DNA from: Neisseria sicca
GTDB taxonomy: Bacteria; Pseudomonadota; Gammaproteobacteria; Burkholderiales; Neisseriaceae
DNA: 64,000 bases
NCBI RefSeq assembly: GCF_017753665.1
Contig: NZ_CP072524.1
Location: 1,178,001 to 1,242,000 of the forward strand
Direction: 5' to 3'
Part shown: positions 29,473 through 37,724 of the stretch, piece after piece
Numbering within the stretch: position 1 is the first letter of the stretch
Layout: each line of letters opens with the position of its first letter
The notes under the pieces: model-generated
What the model was told of the DNA's origin: nothing
Database searches by the model: none
Seen by the model: the letters and a program-made list of their open reading frames with translations, nothing else
Position numbers and translations under genes: made by a program

Positions 29473-29503
29473 AAAGGTCGTCTGAAAATTTTCAGACGAC
29501 CCC
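29473..29503. repeat. inverted DUS pair in the pirin leader
   Basis: AAAGGTCGTCTGAAAA directly abuts its inverse, between the pirin promoter and its AAGAAGGAG ribosome site. There is no T-run, so it is unlikely to stop transcription fully. It would fold in the 5' leader. Confidence 0.6.
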
Positions 29504-29521
29504 ACAAGAAGGAGCCTCATC

Positions 29522-30394
29522 ATGCGCAATATCAGACAAATCTACCGTACCGACAGCCAACACTGGGTCGGTGACGGATTCCTCGTCCAACCCCTGTTCT
29601 CCCACATGGGCGACGACCGCGGCACCAATCCCTTCCTAATGCTCGACTACGCCGCACCGCATGAGTTTGCTCCCAACGAAACCCGCCACCCGCGCGGAGT
29701 CGGACAACATCCGCACAAAGGCTTCGAAACCGTTACCATCGCCTACCACGGCGAAGTGGCACACCGCGACTCCAGCGGAGGCGGAGGCATCATTTACGAA
29801 GGCGACGTGCAATGGATGACCGCAGGCTCGGGCATCATCCATGAAGAATTCCACTCCGAAAACTTCAGCAAAAAAGGCGGACTGTTTGAAATGGTTCAAC
29901 TTTGGGTCAACCTGCCCGCCAAAGACAAAAACACCCCGCCGCGCTATCAGCATCTCGCCAAAGCCGACATTCCCGTCGTCGAGTTCCCTGACGAGGCAGG
30001 TTATCTGCGGCTGATTGCAGGAGAATACAAAGGCGTGAAAGGCGCGGCCGACACCTTCACTGAAATGAACGTCTGGGACATCGTTCTGAATGCCAGTAAA
30101 AAAACCGTATTGGAAATACCCGAAACCCACAACCTGTCCATGGTCGTCCTGCGGGGCAACGTTACCCTAAACGGCAAAGAGCAGGCCGGAGCTGGACAAT
30201 TGGTCGGCTTTGAAAAAAGCGGCAGCAACGTACACATAGAAGCCGGCAGCGAAGAAGTCAAAATCCTTTTACTCTCCGGCGTCCCGATTGACGAACCCGT
30301 CGTCGGCTATGGTCCGTTTGTGATGAATACCACCGAAGAAATCCGCCAAGCCATCAGCGATTTCAAAAGCGGCAAATTCGGCGGTATAGATTAA
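29522..30394 (+). CDS. pirin family protein
   Basis: This 290-residue bicupin has the metal site in the N-terminal cupin: GQHPHKGFETVTIAYHGEVAHRDS, with later H and E in IIHEEFHSE. Pirins bind iron; some have quercetinase activity and respond to oxidative or electrophile stress. The full-length gene has an AGAAGGAG ribosome site. It is divergent from the HxlR regulator. Confidence 0.92.
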   Translation: MRNIRQIYRTDSQHWVGDGFLVQPLFSHMGDDRGTNPFLMLDYAAPHEFAPNETRHPRGVGQHPHKGFETVTIAYHGEVAHRDSSGGGGIIYEGDVQWMTAGSGIIHEEFHSENFSKKGGLFEMVQLWVNLPAKDKNTPPRYQHLAKADIPVVEFPDEAGYLRLIAGEYKGVKGAADTFTEMNVWDIVLNASKKTVLEIPETHNLSMVVLRGNVTLNGKEQAGAGQLVGFEKSGSNVHIEAGSEEVKILLLSGVPIDEPVVGYGPFVMNTTEEIRQAISDFKSGKFGGID

Positions 30395-30810
30395 ACAGTT
30401 CAAAGAAATCTTAGCTATGGGCAGCCTACCTGCCTTCCATCTTAATTATATTTTTATTTAAGGTTGTCTTAATTGCTTGGGACAACCTCTTTTTTATCTA
30501 TGAAACATAAAATATAGCTCGACTGAAATGATGCAAAACATAACATAAAAGCCTTATTAATATTTAATTACTTATATTAGTAAATTTATATAACCAGGCA
30601 TACAAATATCTGATACTTATTCAAATATTACCTTATTTAAACAATGGGTTACATATTAAAATATTAGCATTACCGTTTGTTGGTATTCATACCATATTGA
30701 TTTTTAGACTTCCCAAACACTCATAAAATAGTTTGCTAAACTCATAATATTGATATAAAATGAAAAAAATTAACCCAAACTAACCCTCTCTAAAGACAAG
30801 TGGATCTGTT
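30395..30810. other. AT-rich gap before two lipoprotein genes
   Basis: After the pirin terminator, about 300 bases are very AT-rich (30500-30780) with no frame. AT content of this kind in Neisseria often marks acquired DNA. No defined promoter pair was assigned. Confidence 0.4.
30460..30495 (+). terminator. terminator behind pirin
   Basis: AAGGTTGTC - TTAATTGCTTG - GGACAACCTCTTTTTT. The arm AGGTTGTC is one base from the start of AGGTCGTC, so it may be a decayed DUS pair in which both arms changed together. Confidence 0.7.
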
Positions 30811-31062
30811 ATGTTGAAAAAAACTGTTTTGATGTCCCTCGTGTTATCTGCACTAGTCGGCTGTTCTCCCACCTATGGCAATATGCGCTTCTTACCTTCA
30901 CCTGAACAAGAAGCAACAATGCGAGCTGATTCCCAAAGAGTTCAGCGCGATGAACGAGTAGAGCGTGCCGAACGCCGTCGCGAACGCCACGAGGAAATGA
31001 TGGATGAAGCAGATGCCATCAAACGTGCTTACGGTAATCAAAAAATTTATATCCTCCACTAA
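30811..31062 (+). CDS. small lipoprotein, 83 residues
   Basis: The signal is MLKKTVLMSLVLSALVG with lipobox ALVGC (Cys18). The mature part is highly charged (RVQRDERVERAERRRERHEEMMDE), a likely helix. I do not recognise a family. It is followed after 42 bases by a second lipoprotein of similar size, so the two form a small operon. Confidence 0.7.
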   Translation: MLKKTVLMSLVLSALVGCSPTYGNMRFLPSPEQEATMRADSQRVQRDERVERAERRRERHEEMMDEADAIKRAYGNQKIYILH

Positions 31063-31104
31063 ATTTACAATACACCCGCTTAATTTTTTTACTAGGTAAA
31101 AATC

Positions 31105-31434
31105 ATGAAAAAAACAATTGCTGCCCTGCTTCTTTCTTCTCTGGTAGTAACAGGTTGCGCTACTCAAGGAAGCTCCGTAGGTGACTTGGCTATCGGTGAC
31201 GATTCCGCAGCCATCAAAGCAGGCCGTAACCGCGCCTCTGCCCAACTCTCCCGTGCGGAACTGGAACAACACCGTCGCCAACGTGCAAACGTTTCTGAAG
31301 AGCTGGCATTGGAACGTGAAAAACGCGCCAACAAACGAGACCAAATCAACGGTGCAATGGGCACTGCTGCCGGTGCGGTCGGTCTGATTGGCGGTATTGC
31401 AGGTACTGCTGCTCTGATCAAAGCTTGGTTCTAA
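31105..31434 (+). CDS. small lipoprotein with glycine zipper, 109 residues
   Basis: The lipobox is VVTGC (Cys18). A charged helix follows (RAELEQHRRQRANVSEELAL), then a hydrophobic Gly-rich end (GTAAGAVGLIGGIAGTAALI), which could insert into a membrane or oligomerise. The plan resembles the 20219 lipoprotein: anchor, helix, glycine zipper. The function is unknown. Confidence 0.72.
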   Translation: MKKTIAALLLSSLVVTGCATQGSSVGDLAIGDDSAAIKAGRNRASAQLSRAELEQHRRQRANVSEELALEREKRANKRDQINGAMGTAAGAVGLIGGIAGTAALIKAWF

Positions 31435-31450
31435 TTTAGCAGGTATTCGT

Positions 31451-31483
31451 AAAAACGACCGGTACAGCGTATCGGTCGTTTTT
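31451..31483 (+). terminator. terminator behind the lipoprotein pair
   Basis: AAAAACGACCGGTAC - AGC - GTATCGGTCGTTTTT, a strong stem with T-run 16 bases after the stop. It is not DUS-based. Confidence 0.82.
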
Positions 31484-31536
31484 CTTATTCTCGGCTTCAA
31501 ACTCATTCATCCCGAATAAAGTCATAAACAAAACCC

Positions 31537-31580
31537 AAAAGGTCGTCTGAAACTTGAAACCCAAGTTTCAGACGACCTTT
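31537..31580. terminator. inverted DUS hairpin behind nrdD
   Basis: AAAAGGTCGTCTGAAACTTG and CAAGTTTCAGACGACCTTT, just beyond the leftward nrdD stop. Confidence 0.78.
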
Positions 31581-31595
31581 ATCTATTGAATATCA

Positions 31596-33377
31596 TCAAG
31601 CCGCTTTGCGGTGGTAATGCCGTAGCGCGTGTTCTTTGCGCCGTCCGCTTGAGAAGGCGGATACGCGCTTCAGGTAGCCGATAACGCGGGTGCCGTAGTC
31701 GATGTCGTGCGAACCGCAGGCGGAACAAGCGTGCAGGGTGCGTTTGTCGATGTGGCCGCATTCGTTGCAGATGGTGATGCGCACGTTCACGCAGAAGTAG
31801 TTGCAGCCGGTTTGCGCGGCAATGTCCAAGAGCGAGCGGTAGCCGGATTCGGGCAGGGCTTCGTCGAGGTTCAGGTGCAGCGCGGAGCCGCCGTCGAGCC
31901 AGTCCACCAGTTCTTTGCCGTGCAGCAGGAACTTGTCGAGCGCGTTGATTTCTTCGTCTTCAACGACGTAGAAATAGGAGTTGTAGCATTCGCGGCTGAC
32001 TTTGTAGCCGTCGGCTTTGTCCCATTTGGCGTTTTTCACGCCGAGGTTTTCGGCGGGAACAAACTCGGTGTTGAACTTCACGCCGTAGTGTTTGCTGGCA
32101 GCTTGGTTAGCTTCGAATATGGTTTTCAGACGACCTTGGACGAAGTTGATGTAGTCGTCGTTGTAGCCGACTTTGATGCCTTGCGATTCGGCGGCTTCCG
32201 CCATGCCATTGATACCGATAGTGAGGAACTGTTTGTCCAGCGTGATGAAGCCTGCATCGTAAACGGGCAGCATTCCGGCGGCTTGGTATTCTTCCATCAG
32301 TTTGCGGTAGGCGTATTGGTATTTGTGGATTTTGCCCACTTCGGCGGCAAGGTCGCGTCTGTCTTGTTCCAGCCGGTTCATGTTGATGGTGATGACGTTG
32401 ATGGAACCGGTCGCCACGCCGCCCGCACCGAGGGTGTAGCTGAAGGTTCGGTCTTCGATGGCGTTGCGCAGGCGGCAGCAGGAAGCCAGCGAGTCGGGGT
32501 TGTCGGAAAGATAAACGAAGAAGGAATTTCCTTCCGCCAACTCTTTCGCCATTTCGTCGGCAAACACGGTGTCTTTGCATTTGCCGCCGTCGGTCAGCAT
32601 CGCAGCGGTCACGACGGGGAAGGTCAAAACGGCTTTGGTGCGCTCCTGATTGAACCATTTGAGGAAGAAATTTTGCAGCTTCGCCACGCTCGCCCACACC
32701 GGTTTGCTGAAATCGGGGAAGACGAAATCGCCGAACATCGCGTCGAAATAGTATTGATCGTAAACGGAAATATTCCAAAACACGCTCTGATAACCGCGCG
32801 CGGCGGCGGGCTGGTTGATGCTGTACACCACCTGCTGCATGTGGTTGGCGATTTCTTTGCCGTGGGTTTCCAAATAATCGTCGCCGTAGTCTTTGCGGGC
32901 GAAGTAGTCGAAATAGGTCAGAAATTCCACCGTTGCCACCGCGCCGGCAAACTGCGCGCTGATGGCAAACACAAGATTGATAAACGAGCCGCAAAACGAA
33001 GCCAGATGTTGCGGTGCCTTAGATTCGCCGCCAAGTTTGCTTAAGCCGTCGAGCAGGAAGGGATACAGCGTAACCGACACACAATAAGGCTTGAGGCTGG
33101 TTTCGTCGTGGACATAAATCTCATGTGCCTCAATCTGGCGGATGTATTCGTCGGCAACGGATTGGTCGAAAATTTCGGCGATTTTGCGCGACACTTGGGC
33201 GCGGTTAATCTGCACGAAAAAGTCTTTCATGATTTCCGCTTCCATCGTGGCAATGTTTTTCTGGGTAACGTTGGCGTTGGCGTCCATTTTCGAGCCGTCC
33301 GCCGCGTTTTGCGCGCTGATGTAGTCGTGCATGAATTGCAGTTTGCCGTTTAACTGTTCGGGATGCAGCCGAATCAT
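31596..33377 (-). CDS. nrdD: anaerobic ribonucleoside-triphosphate reductase
   Basis: This 593-residue class III enzyme makes dNTPs from NTPs without oxygen, using a glycyl radical. The zinc site is CNECGH and CSACGS. The radical glycine is Gly567 in GTRVIGYLKRV, near the C-terminus as expected. An active-site Cys segment is SLASCCRLRN. The N-terminal ATP-cone seen in many longer relatives is absent, which explains the length of 593. nrdG lies 35 bases upstream in the same direction. Confidence 0.93.
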   Translation of the reverse strand: MIRLHPEQLNGKLQFMHDYISAQNAADGSKMDANANVTQKNIATMEAEIMKDFFVQINRAQVSRKIAEIFDQSVADEYIRQIEAHEIYVHDETSLKPYCVSVTLYPFLLDGLSKLGGESKAPQHLASFCGSFINLVFAISAQFAGAVATVEFLTYFDYFARKDYGDDYLETHGKEIANHMQQVVYSINQPAAARGYQSVFWNISVYDQYYFDAMFGDFVFPDFSKPVWASVAKLQNFFLKWFNQERTKAVLTFPVVTAAMLTDGGKCKDTVFADEMAKELAEGNSFFVYLSDNPDSLASCCRLRNAIEDRTFSYTLGAGGVATGSINVITINMNRLEQDRRDLAAEVGKIHKYQYAYRKLMEEYQAAGMLPVYDAGFITLDKQFLTIGINGMAEAAESQGIKVGYNDDYINFVQGRLKTIFEANQAASKHYGVKFNTEFVPAENLGVKNAKWDKADGYKVSRECYNSYFYVVEDEEINALDKFLLHGKELVDWLDGGSALHLNLDEALPESGYRSLLDIAAQTGCNYFCVNVRITICNECGHIDKRTLHACSACGSHDIDYGTRVIGYLKRVSAFSSGRRKEHALRHYHRKAA

Positions 33378-33412
33378 GTTAATTCCTCCTGTGTGGGTTG
33401 GATAAAAAAGCC

Positions 33413-33949
33413 TCAGGCCGTCTGAAAAGCCGCTGCCTGCGGCTGAGTCGTAATCGGGATGATTTTGGGCACGGGTTTGTCTTTGATAAACAAGCGGTTC
33501 AACACCTCGCCCGTGCGCAAATCGATAAACTTCTGATTAGTTGTCGGGCTGTCCAAGCCGCCCAGCTCCATCTGCCAGCGACCGGTTTTCAGATACGTCA
33601 GATAAGGCAGGATGCCGTCTGAAACCGCTTCCAGCTCCTCACGCTCCAAACCAGTGTACAAACAGGCTTTCAGACCCGCCTGCGTCACGATGCCCAACAT
33701 TTTCTGCAAGGCTTCCGGCTGCCATTCCCCGCCCATAAACAACACGCAGCTAATCAGCCCGCGATAGCGTTTCAGACGACCTCTCAAATAATCCTCGGTC
33801 AATTCCGTGCCGACACCCTCTTTCCACGCATCGGCACTGTGGCAGCCCTTGCAACGCAACGGGCAACCTGAAAACAGAAACGCCAGCGACACTTCGCCCG
33901 GTACTTCCTGCCATACGATTTGCTCGATTGTGAATTTCAACGTTTTCAT
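33413..33949 (-). CDS. nrdG: anaerobic ribonucleotide reductase activating protein
   Basis: This 178-residue radical-SAM activase puts the glycyl radical on NrdD. The cluster motif is CPLRCKGC, which keeps the CxxxCxxC spacing. The next segment is HSADAWKEG, and MGGEWQPEAL holds the SAM-binding Gly-Gly. It is placed before nrdD, the reverse of the enterobacterial order. Translation of both from one promoter at the NrdR-like boxes is likely. Confidence 0.92.
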   Translation of the reverse strand: MKTLKFTIEQIVWQEVPGEVSLAFLFSGCPLRCKGCHSADAWKEGVGTELTEDYLRGRLKRYRGLISCVLFMGGEWQPEALQKMLGIVTQAGLKACLYTGLEREELEAVSDGILPYLTYLKTGRWQMELGGLDSPTTNQKFIDLRTGEVLNRLFIKDKPVPKIIPITTQPQAAAFQTA

Positions 33950-33963
33950 GATTTATCACACAA

Positions 33964-34011
33964 ACACAACATATGGTGTGAATTAAATCACAAAGACACA
34001 AGATATGGTAT
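33964..34011 (-). promoter_or_regulatory. tandem NrdR-like boxes upstream of nrdGD
   Basis: Two 16-base boxes, ACACAACATATGGTGT (33964-33979) and ACACAAGATATGGTAT (33996-34011), start exactly 32 bases apart, three helical turns. The recalled NrdR box is acaCwAtATaTwGtgt, found as pairs 31-32 bases apart. Position directly before nrdG fits repression by NrdR-dATP. Confidence 0.75.
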
Positions 34012-34568
34012 TTTTATTTAACAATACAACAAACAGTGGTAATAGCTTTTTATAATTAGCTATATTGATTTTTCAAATTAAAAGCAGTGTGAATAAAGAA
34101 CTCGTATCCACAACCACGGTTTAAAATACAAATCAAAAGATAAGCAAACTCCGTTGTAGCAAAACACTCAATAATCCTAAAACCAAAAATACAAAAAGTC
34201 GATTCCTTCGCAAAATTCCCTAACCTCTTCCCAAGATATTTAAGGGAGCTTTTCAAGAGCATCTGTTTCCAGCAAACCACACAAGCCATGATAAGATCTT
34301 CCATTATTGAACAAGAAAAATGATAATTTCGCTAAAGTACCAAACGAAATTCAGTTGCCATTTAAATAATTCCAATTTTTATCTTATAAATTCAATTAAG
34401 AAACACTATTTAATAACGGAATTTATTAAATAAACTTCATACTTTAATATGCCGTAAATATACTTAATCACATGATTTTAAACAAAGAAATAGAATAACC
34501 ATACTTGACACATCACCGAAATGATTTAATATATCGTTTCTTTTAACCAAAATTCAAAAGAGAGACTC
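34012..34568. other. AT-rich gap before a lipoprotein gene
   Basis: About 550 AT-rich bases. An open frame of 82 codons at 34056-34304 (leftward) resembles nothing known to me and lacks a good ribosome site; it may be a gene remnant. The segment 34305-34568 holds no frame. Confidence 0.35.
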
Positions 34569-34937
34569 ATGAAAACATCAGCTTTATTGGCAACTCTGCT
34601 AACCGCACTGTCTTTGTCCGCATGTGGCGGCAGCTCTTCTTCTGCTGTTTGCGACGAATACGAAAAAGCCTTTGCCGACATTACTAAAGGCGTTGATGCA
34701 GGCACAAAAGACCTGATGCAAAAATCATTTGAGCAAACTAAAGCAGCCTTGAAAGATATGCCTGCTGACCAAAGAGACGCTACCTGTAAAGCTGCTTTGG
34801 ATGGATTGAAAGGTGATGCCCCTGCCGCTTCTCCTGAAGATAAAGCTGAAGAAGCAAAAGAAGCTGCCGAAGAAGCGAAAGACGCTACTGAAGAAGCCAA
34901 AAATGAAGCTGCGGCAGCAAAAGAAGAAGCTAAATAA
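34569..34937 (+). CDS. lipoprotein with AEEAK-type repeat tail
   Basis: This 122-residue lipoprotein has lipobox LSLSAC (Cys19). A small globular part with two further Cys follows (VCDEYEKAF, ATCKAALDG), probably one disulfide. A tail of A/E/K pentad repeats (AEEAKEAAEEAKDATEEAK, about 92-122) should be a long helix. It matches the DUF5339 type of Neisseria lipoprotein. The number of repeats may vary between strains. Confidence 0.75.
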   Translation: MKTSALLATLLTALSLSACGGSSSSAVCDEYEKAFADITKGVDAGTKDLMQKSFEQTKAALKDMPADQRDATCKAALDGLKGDAPAASPEDKAEEAKEAAEEAKDATEEAKNEAAAAKEEAK

Positions 34938-34956
34938 TACGAGACATCTTATAGCG

Positions 34957-34990
34957 AAAACGGATTCCGACTACTCGGAATCCGTTTTTT
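34957..34990 (+). terminator. terminator behind the AEEAK lipoprotein
   Basis: AAAACGGATTCCGA - CTAC - TCGGAATCCGTTTTTTT, a strong stem with T-run. Confidence 0.85.
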
Positions 34991-35017
34991 TATTTATACC
35001 TTTCAATCTGCAATTTG

Positions 35018-35108
35018 CTTTCAGACGACCTTAAAGGTCGTCTGAAAATTTAAAACGGCAAACCGTCAATTAGATAGCGGCATGCGTGGGTAGCGCACAC
35101 ACAATACC
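35018..35108. repeat. left flank repeat of the RAYT remnant
   Basis: An outward DUS pair with almost no spacer (35018-35048) is followed by AAACGGCAAACCGTCAAT and a GC-rich CATGCGTGGGTAGCGCACAC segment. The same order recurs at 35766-35941 on the other side of the transposase remnant. Confidence 0.6.
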
Positions 35109-35160
35109 CGTCTGTTTTAAAGTTTATGCTGCCCGCAGCGGGTAGTTTTTTATAGCGTAT

Positions 35161-35689
35161 TCACTCTCCAAAACTCATTACCGCCGTTTCTTTTGTTCCG
35201 CCCCAATCCAACGGCAGCCATCCATCCCGCACATAACGGTGAAACGACGAAAACGCCCAATCGCGGACATTGCCACACAATCCATGTTTGACGGGATTGA
35301 AATGGATGTAGTCCGCGCAACGTTGCAAATCCGTTTCGTCGCGCACGGTGTGTTCGTAAAAACGCCGTTGACAAATACCGCGTTCGTGCCGCCGCTGTTT
35401 GCTGGCAGACAGGTTTTCGGCACGAGGGAAATGGGCGGAGAATTTGGTTTTAATCAGCCGCCAGCGCAGGGAATAATCCGCATCGTCGGGCGGCAGCGTC
35501 CAAATGGCATGAATGTGGTTCGTTAGCACGCATACGGCGACGGTTTCAAAGGGATATTGTTTTTACACATCCATATAAGCCGCGCGCGAAGTCGATATGT
35601 TCGACAAGCAGGCGCGATTTTGGATCGGCGAGTTTGACGGTGAAAAAGAATGTGCCGCCGGCAATGAAGTTTCTGCGATAACGCGCCAT
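35161..35689 (-). pseudogene. REP-associated tyrosine transposase (RAYT), broken
   Basis: The start MARYRRNFIAGGTFFFTVKL (35689) is the standard opening of IS200-like Y1 / REP-associated transposases. The frame then runs into a stop near 35556. The sequence continues in another frame with AYMDV, a stop codon, then KQYPFETVAVCVLTNHIHAIWTLP, which holds the HUH metal motif as HIH. It goes on with ERGICQRRFYEHTVRDE with the likely catalytic tyrosine, and DYIHFNPVKHGL. One frameshift and one nonsense codon inactivate it. Downstream it ends normally. Confidence 0.75.
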
Positions 35690-35765
35690 AGGATTTTTGT
35701 TTTTTGTTTGGGGGTTAGGGAAGGAATGGTTTGTTGTTTAAGATTCTAGCTTTGTTAAATTTGAC

Positions 35766-35941
35766 GTTTTCAGACGACCTTTGAGGTCGTCTGAAAGCGC
35801 TAGCTTCAACGAAGTTAAAAGTTGAAACGGCAAGCCGTCAATCAAGCAACCGCGTGCGTGCGTACCGCACACACCCTACACATTGGTTTTGAAGTTCCGC
35901 GTAATTCACAGGTAGGGTGTGTGGCGTAGTCACGCACGCGA
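35766..35941. repeat. right flank repeat of the RAYT remnant, long palindrome
   Basis: A DUS pair at 35766-35797 is followed by AAACGGCAAGCCGTCAAT. Then comes a near-perfect inverted repeat: an arm from about 35851 starting CGCGTGCGTGCG and ending ACACCCTAC, and the opposite arm (about 35911-35941) starting GTAGGGTGTGTGG and ending CACGCACGCG, with about 32 bases between. It resembles a REP-type palindrome next to its RAYT gene. Confidence 0.6.
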
Positions 35942-35972
35942 TCGGTTGAATATCCAGGCTACGGCTTGCTTA

Positions 35973-37724
35973 CTAATTAATTTCATCTATTATAGGCTCA
36001 AGAGATTCTTTAATTTTCAGAAGCATACGTTTTAAAACCGAGTTATCCAATTTACAAATATCATCTGCTAATTTTTGTTTTTTTAAAACAGGAATAGTAA
36101 CTTTTCTATTCCTACCCAATCCTGTTGGATATTCTTTCTCGTCTTCTTCAAAATAATCATCCATACAAAAATCAGTAGAGAATTCGATTAAATTCTCAAT
36201 TCCACGAGTGATGTTTTTAGCATTGTTTTTGTTAAACTCGTGTGTCTTAACAAGTATTTTGTTTTCAATAGCAAATTTAGTTTGTTTTTCTGATAAATTT
36301 TTCCCATCATCGTTATCAAATAGAATACAAATTTTTTGTTTATATATAGTATGATTATCAGATAAGAATTCTAATGCTTTTTGTAGATTGCTTTCGCCAC
36401 TTCCATTGTTTTTATTGGCTTTATAGCTACCAATAAACTTAACTTCAATATTATTTGCAGGCAAGTTAAATGTATCAATTGTTTTTTCAATATATTGCTT
36501 ATCAGTTTTTCCTTCAACAAAAATAATATTTTTTTCTGTGACAAACATTTCTGTTGGTAATTTAAAAGCAGACTTAATTAATTCAGGTGATGTATAGTTA
36601 TAAAATTCATTAGACTGTTTTTTCCTTACATTTCCATATTCATCGCGTTCAAGAATAACAACCTTATCTGTATCCAGATTAATATTGTGCAAAATAAAAG
36701 GCGAATGAGTTACTACAAATAATTGTGCTTCTAACTGATTAGTTATCTGATTAGTTAAAATATTTTTATAGAAATCTAAAATCTTAATTTGCCAATCAGG
36801 ATGTAGACTAATTTCAGGCTCATCAATAAATACAATAGGATCTTCTAGGACTTTCTGATTTTGTAATAAAAATGAGCCTCGATAAATAATTTGTTTTTCA
36901 CCTGAACTTAAATCATCAATGGAAATTTCTTGATTATTACGTAAATCTTCGAAAATAATTTGATGACTACCCTCCAATACATCTGATTTAACCATTTTTT
37001 TATTTTCAATTATTTTTTCAAAAGCTGATTTAAACCTGTTTATTTTTAGATCTAAATTAGCTCTGATTTCCCCACATTTTTTCTCAGGATTGCTGTTGTT
37101 TATCGCATTAGCTATTTTTGAATTATCTTGGCTGTATAAATCAATTAGTAACTGCTTTAGTATAGTAGGTGAATTTACTTTACTTCGAATGAGTTTCTCA
37201 TGTTGAATATCATCAACTTGACTAGCTGTAATATTATAAATACCACTTGATTCAAAATTAATTTCAGTGTCTGAAAATATGCCTCTAATTTTATTTATAT
37301 TATTTATGTAACTAAGTAAGTGAATATTCACATTATGGTTTAGTAAAGATTGCATTTCATTTTGATAAATGTTGCAATAATACTCACTTTTTTTAGTATT
37401 AAATTCTATTTTAATAACAAATTTATCTATTGATAATAGGGGTTTTAACTCTTCTTCAGAAATGCCTCTAAATAAAGTCTCTTCCATTTCTTTTTTCGAA
37501 AATTCAAATTCATAACTTCCCTGACCCAATAACTCACTAACTTCCTGATTGTTAATAGGTAGTTTTATTAACTCATATAATGTATTTAGTAAAACAGTTT
37601 TTCCAGCACCATTTTCTCCTGCAAAAATGATGGTATTAAAAACTTGGGAACTTTCATTAATAAATGAAAGTTCTAAATCTTTAAAAATAAAGTGATTTGT
37701 AAAATTTACTTTACGCAATTTCAT
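35973..37724 (-). CDS. OLD-like AAA ATPase with TOPRIM nuclease domain
   Basis: This is a 583-residue protein. The N-terminal ABC-type ATPase has Walker A GENGAGKT (36-43), signature LSSGEKQ (272-278), Walker B IVFIDEP (297-303) and H-loop THS (339-341). A C-terminal TOPRIM domain follows, with Glu404 in [11 protein letters not shown] and Asp470/Asp472-473 in ILFDNDDGK. This is the plan of overcoming-lysogenization-defect (OLD) nucleases. No partner helicase (as in Gabija) or HNH gene (as in PtuAB) is next to it, so a stand-alone class 1 OLD is likeliest. It is far AT-richer than uvrA, whose end it overlaps by 14 bases. A defence role is inference. Confidence 0.82.
   Translation of the reverse strand: MKLRKVNFTNHFIFKDLELSFINESSQVFNTIIFAGENGAGKTVLLNTLYELIKLPINNQEVSELLGQGSYEFEFSKKEMEETLFRGISEEELKPLLSIDKFVIKIEFNTKKSEYYCNIYQNEMQSLLNHNVNIHLLSYINNINKIRGIFSDTEINFESSGIYNITASQVDDIQHEKLIRSKVNSPTILKQLLIDLYSQDNSKIANAINNSNPEKKCGEIRANLDLKINRFKSAFEKIIENKKMVKSDVLEGSHQIIFEDLRNNQEISIDDLSSGEKQIIYRGSFLLQNQKVLEDPIVFIDEPEISLHPDWQIKILDFYKNILTNQITNQLEAQLFVVTHSPFILHNINLDTDKVVILERDEYGNVRKKQSNEFYNYTSPELIKSAFKLPTEMFVTEKNIIFVEGKTDKQYIEKTIDTFNLPANNIEVKFIGSYKANKNNGSGESNLQKALEFLSDNHTIYKQKICILFDNDDGKNLSEKQTKFAIENKILVKTHEFNKNNAKNITRGIENLIEFSTDFCMDDYFEEDEKEYPTGLGRNRKVTIPVLKKQKLADDICKLDNSVLKRMLLKIKESLEPIIDEIN

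Noticed and set aside
31707..33044. 445-codon open frame opposite nrdD
   Set aside because: Val/Phe/Ala-rich shadow of a well-conserved gene; no start signal.
33950..34030. FNR box for nrdGD
   Set aside because: No TTGAT-N4-ATCAA-like site was found. The visible symmetric sites fit NrdR better.
34056..34304. 82-codon leftward frame in the AT-rich gap
   Set aside because: No ribosome site and no family likeness; noted in the gap entry as a possible remnant only.
35973..37724. Gabija (GajA) or PtuA identity for the OLD-like gene
   Set aside because: No GajB helicase or PtuB HNH gene lies beside it; uvrA and a dead transposase are its neighbours. Only the general OLD plan is supported.
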